NCBI RefSeq assembly: GCF_000496835.1
Contig: NZ_AWXW01000028.1
Span: 1 to 49,375 of the forward strand
Source of the DNA: Thalassobacillus devorans MSP14
GTDB lineage: Bacteria > Bacillota > Bacilli > Bacillales > Halobacillaceae
Length of the DNA: 49,375 nt
Direction of reading: 5' to 3'
Shown: positions 46,673-49,375 of the stretch, piece after piece
Layout: each line of letters starts with the position of its first letter
Position numbering within the stretch: position 1 is the first letter of the stretch
Made by a program: the position numbers and the translations under genes
The notes under the pieces: model-generated
Database searches by the model: none
What the model was told of the DNA's origin: nothing
The model's input: only the letters and a program-made list of their open reading frames with translations

Positions 46673-47206
46673 ATGGATAACCAGGTTTACATTGCCTTGG
46701 GCTCCAATATTGAACCGAGAAAACAATATTTAGATGATGCCGTAGCTGAGTTGGATTCACATCCTGATATCCACGTGACACGAAGCTCCTCTGTATATGA
46801 AACCGTACCCGTCGGATATACGGAACAAAGTGATTTTTTGAATATGGTGGTCGAAATCGAGACGACACTCCGTCCTCTCGAAATTCTCGACATATGTCAA
46901 TCCACTGAAGCACACTTAGGGAGAAAAAGGGAAATTAAATGGGGGCCCCGTACTATAGACCTTGACATTTTACTTTATAATCAAGAAAATATTATATCAG
47001 AGCGTCTTATTGTCCCGCATCCCCATATGCATGAACGCGCATTTGTAATAGAGCCTTTGGCGGAGATCAATCCAGATGCCTATATACCCACTTGTAACAT
47101 GACAGTTAATGCTGTTTTAAATAAAATACCTGAGGATGAAGCAAAAGGAGTAGTTCCATGGCAGAGAACCAATGGGGAAGAAGGATCAAAGGGTTTCGAA
47201 AATTAA
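46673..47206 (+). CDS. folK: 2-amino-4-hydroxy-6-hydroxymethyldihydropteridine pyrophosphokinase
   Basis: A 177-residue HPPK that supplies FolP with its pterin pyrophosphate. ALGSN is at 8-12, the HPPK signature KWGPRTIDLDILLY at about 85-98 has the two Mg-binding aspartates, and IVPHPHMHERAFVI follows. The ATG abuts the folB stop codon, so translation is coupled. The last 49 bp overlap yazB. The C-terminal 20 residues are outside the conserved domain. Confidence 0.95.
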   Translation: MDNQVYIALGSNIEPRKQYLDDAVAELDSHPDIHVTRSSSVYETVPVGYTEQSDFLNMVVEIETTLRPLEILDICQSTEAHLGRKREIKWGPRTIDLDILLYNQENIISERLIVPHPHMHERAFVIEPLAEINPDAYIPTCNMTVNAVLNKIPEDEAKGVVPWQRTNGEEGSKGFEN

Positions 47207-47394
47207 AAGGGATGACACAAGTGGAATTTGCCAAAAAGCTTAACATGTCTGTATCAGTGCTTGGAGAGTTGGAACGCGGGGCACGCCAACCAAGCCGTTC
47301 CAACCTGGAGCTTATCGCCGAGACATTGGATGTCCCTTTGGAAGAGATAGCTGTTAGCAGCCATAATAATAAAGAGAAAGATCTCTATGTTTAA
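47158..47394 (+). CDS. yazB: small HTH (XRE family) protein YazB
   Basis: A 78-residue helix-turn-helix protein: GRRIKGFRKLKGMTQVEFAK, then a second helix and SVSVLGELERGARQPS, the recognition helix region of Cro/C1-type repressors. The conserved position in the folate operon suggests a regulator, but target and effector are unknown. It starts inside folK with GCAAAAGGAG upstream, giving a 49-bp overlap. In B. subtilis yacF (dusB) follows; here a 260-bp spacer leads straight to lysS. Confidence 0.88.
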   Translation: MAENQWGRRIKGFRKLKGMTQVEFAKKLNMSVSVLGELERGARQPSRSNLELIAETLDVPLEEIAVSSHNNKEKDLYV

Positions 47395-47468
47395 TATTGA
47401 AAGACATGGCAGCTGAATGAACTGAAAGGCATTCTTTTTGAGTTTGCGTATGAACTGGAAGTTCGCAT

Positions 47469-47501
47469 GTAAGTGTCTTGACGCTTTACATTGACACTTA
47501 C
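47469..47501. promoter_or_regulatory. inverted repeat overlapping the lysS -35
   Basis: GTAAGTGTC (47469-47477) and GACACTTAC (47493-47501) are perfect nine-base arms 15 bp apart. The right arm includes most of the TTGACA -35, so binding there should block the promoter. Confidence 0.6.
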
Positions 47502-47519
47502 CTGAGTCTTTTCTATACT
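47491..47519 (+). promoter_or_regulatory. sigma-A promoter upstream of lysS
   Basis: TTGACA (47491-47496), 17 bp, TATACT (47514-47519). The start site would be near 47526. Confidence 0.85.
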
Positions 47520-47521
47520 AA

Positions 47522-49141
<1,620 letters not shown>

Positions 49142-49154
49142 ACTTAAAAGAGAG

Positions 49155-49186
49155 CTCCAGCTGATCAGCGGCTGGAGTTTTCTTTT
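49155..49186 (+). terminator. intrinsic terminator after lysS
   Basis: CTCCAGC (49155-49161) pairs with GCTGGAG (49171-49177), then TTTTCTTTTT. Confidence 0.85.
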
Positions 49187-49228
49187 TGAGGTTGAATAAT
49201 CAGAATTAATTTATATTTTAATTTCCCC

Positions 49229-49257
49229 TTGATTGATTTCTGGAACCATGATAAATT
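49229..49257 (+). promoter_or_regulatory. rRNA operon promoter P1
   Basis: TTGATT (49229-49234), 17 bp, TAAATT (49252-49257), preceded by an AT-rich tract (49195-49224) that could act as an UP element. Confidence 0.65.
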
Positions 49258-49315
49258 ATTAAACGTTGCGTTAAGAGAGCAAGCAACCGAGACAAAAAAC
49301 ATTCATGAAAAGTTG

Positions 49316-49344
49316 TTGACATCAAAACAACCACATGATATATT
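49316..49344 (+). promoter_or_regulatory. rRNA operon promoter P2
   Basis: TTGACA (49316-49321), 17 bp, TATATT (49339-49344). It lies 87 bp after P1. The following GTCGCTAATTTGAGCGGCG resembles the start of Bacillus rRNA leaders, and in B. subtilis an rRNA operon follows lysS. No 16S sequence is reached. Confidence 0.8.
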
Positions 49345-49375
49345 AATTAAGTCGCTAATTTGAGCGGCGGAACAA

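Overview
The window is a block of Firmicutes core chromosome, almost certainly from an endospore-forming member of the Bacillaceae. The evidence is the sporulation genes (gin, yabG, sspF, spoVG, fin, spoVT, yabP-yabQ, spoIIE), AbrB, Veg, DivIC, TTG and GTG starts behind strong GGAGG-type ribosome binding sites, and a gene order that follows the Bacillus subtilis csfB-to-lysS region. Base composition is moderate to AT-rich. I cannot name the genus from sequence alone. All gene names rest on recognising protein motifs and recalled B. subtilis homologues; no search was run.

Layout. (1) 1-7583: gin, an Orn/Lys/Arg decarboxylase-like gene, then tmk-darA-yaaR-holB-ricT-yabA and yabB-yazA-rsmI. (2) 7584-8657: a terminator-rich stretch with a degenerate foldback element, abrB on the minus strand, and a divergent abrB/metS control region carrying Spo0A-box-like sites. 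(3) 8658-16410: metS, yabD, yabE, rnmV, ksgA, yabG, veg and sspF (59 codons). (4) 16485-22731: ispE, purR, spoVG, glmU, prs, ctc, pth. (5) 22864-32776: fin, mfd, spoVT, yabM, yabN, rqcP, yabP-yabQ, divIC, yabR. (6) 32777-34078: a gene-free stretch with two inverted copies of a GC-rich foldback repeat, then tRNA-Glu and tRNA-Met on the minus strand. (7) 34079-45364: spoIIE, yabS, yabT, tilS, hprT, ftsH, coaX, hslO, cysK. (8) 45483-49141: folP-folB-folK-yazB and lysS. (9) 49200-49375: tandem promoters typical of an rRNA operon; the window stops in the leader.

How it works together. Most genes serve information processing (DNA polymerase clamp loader, initiation control, Mfd, rRNA and tRNA modification, aminoacyl-tRNA synthesis), precursor supply (dTMP, PRPP, purine regulation, UDP-GlcNAc, isoprenoid, folate, CoA, cysteine) and cell division or sporulation. 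The sporulation control signals can be read directly: candidate promoters for sigma-H (spoVG), Spo0A/sigma-A with a 21-bp spacer (spoIIE), sigma-F (fin, perhaps yabS), sigma-F/G (gin), sigma-G (spoVT, sspF), sigma-K (yabG), and sigma-B (ctc).

I found no phage, CRISPR array, restriction or defence system, and no gene cluster that looks like a new system. The least explained features are the foldback repeats, the promoter/operator/terminator arrangement ahead of lysS, the extra Spo0A-box-like sites on the metS side of abrB, and the minus-strand tRNA pair. Relative to the B. subtilis order as I recall it, xpaC-yaaN, yabJ (ridA), pabB-pabA-pabC and dusB (yacF) are absent from their usual slots.
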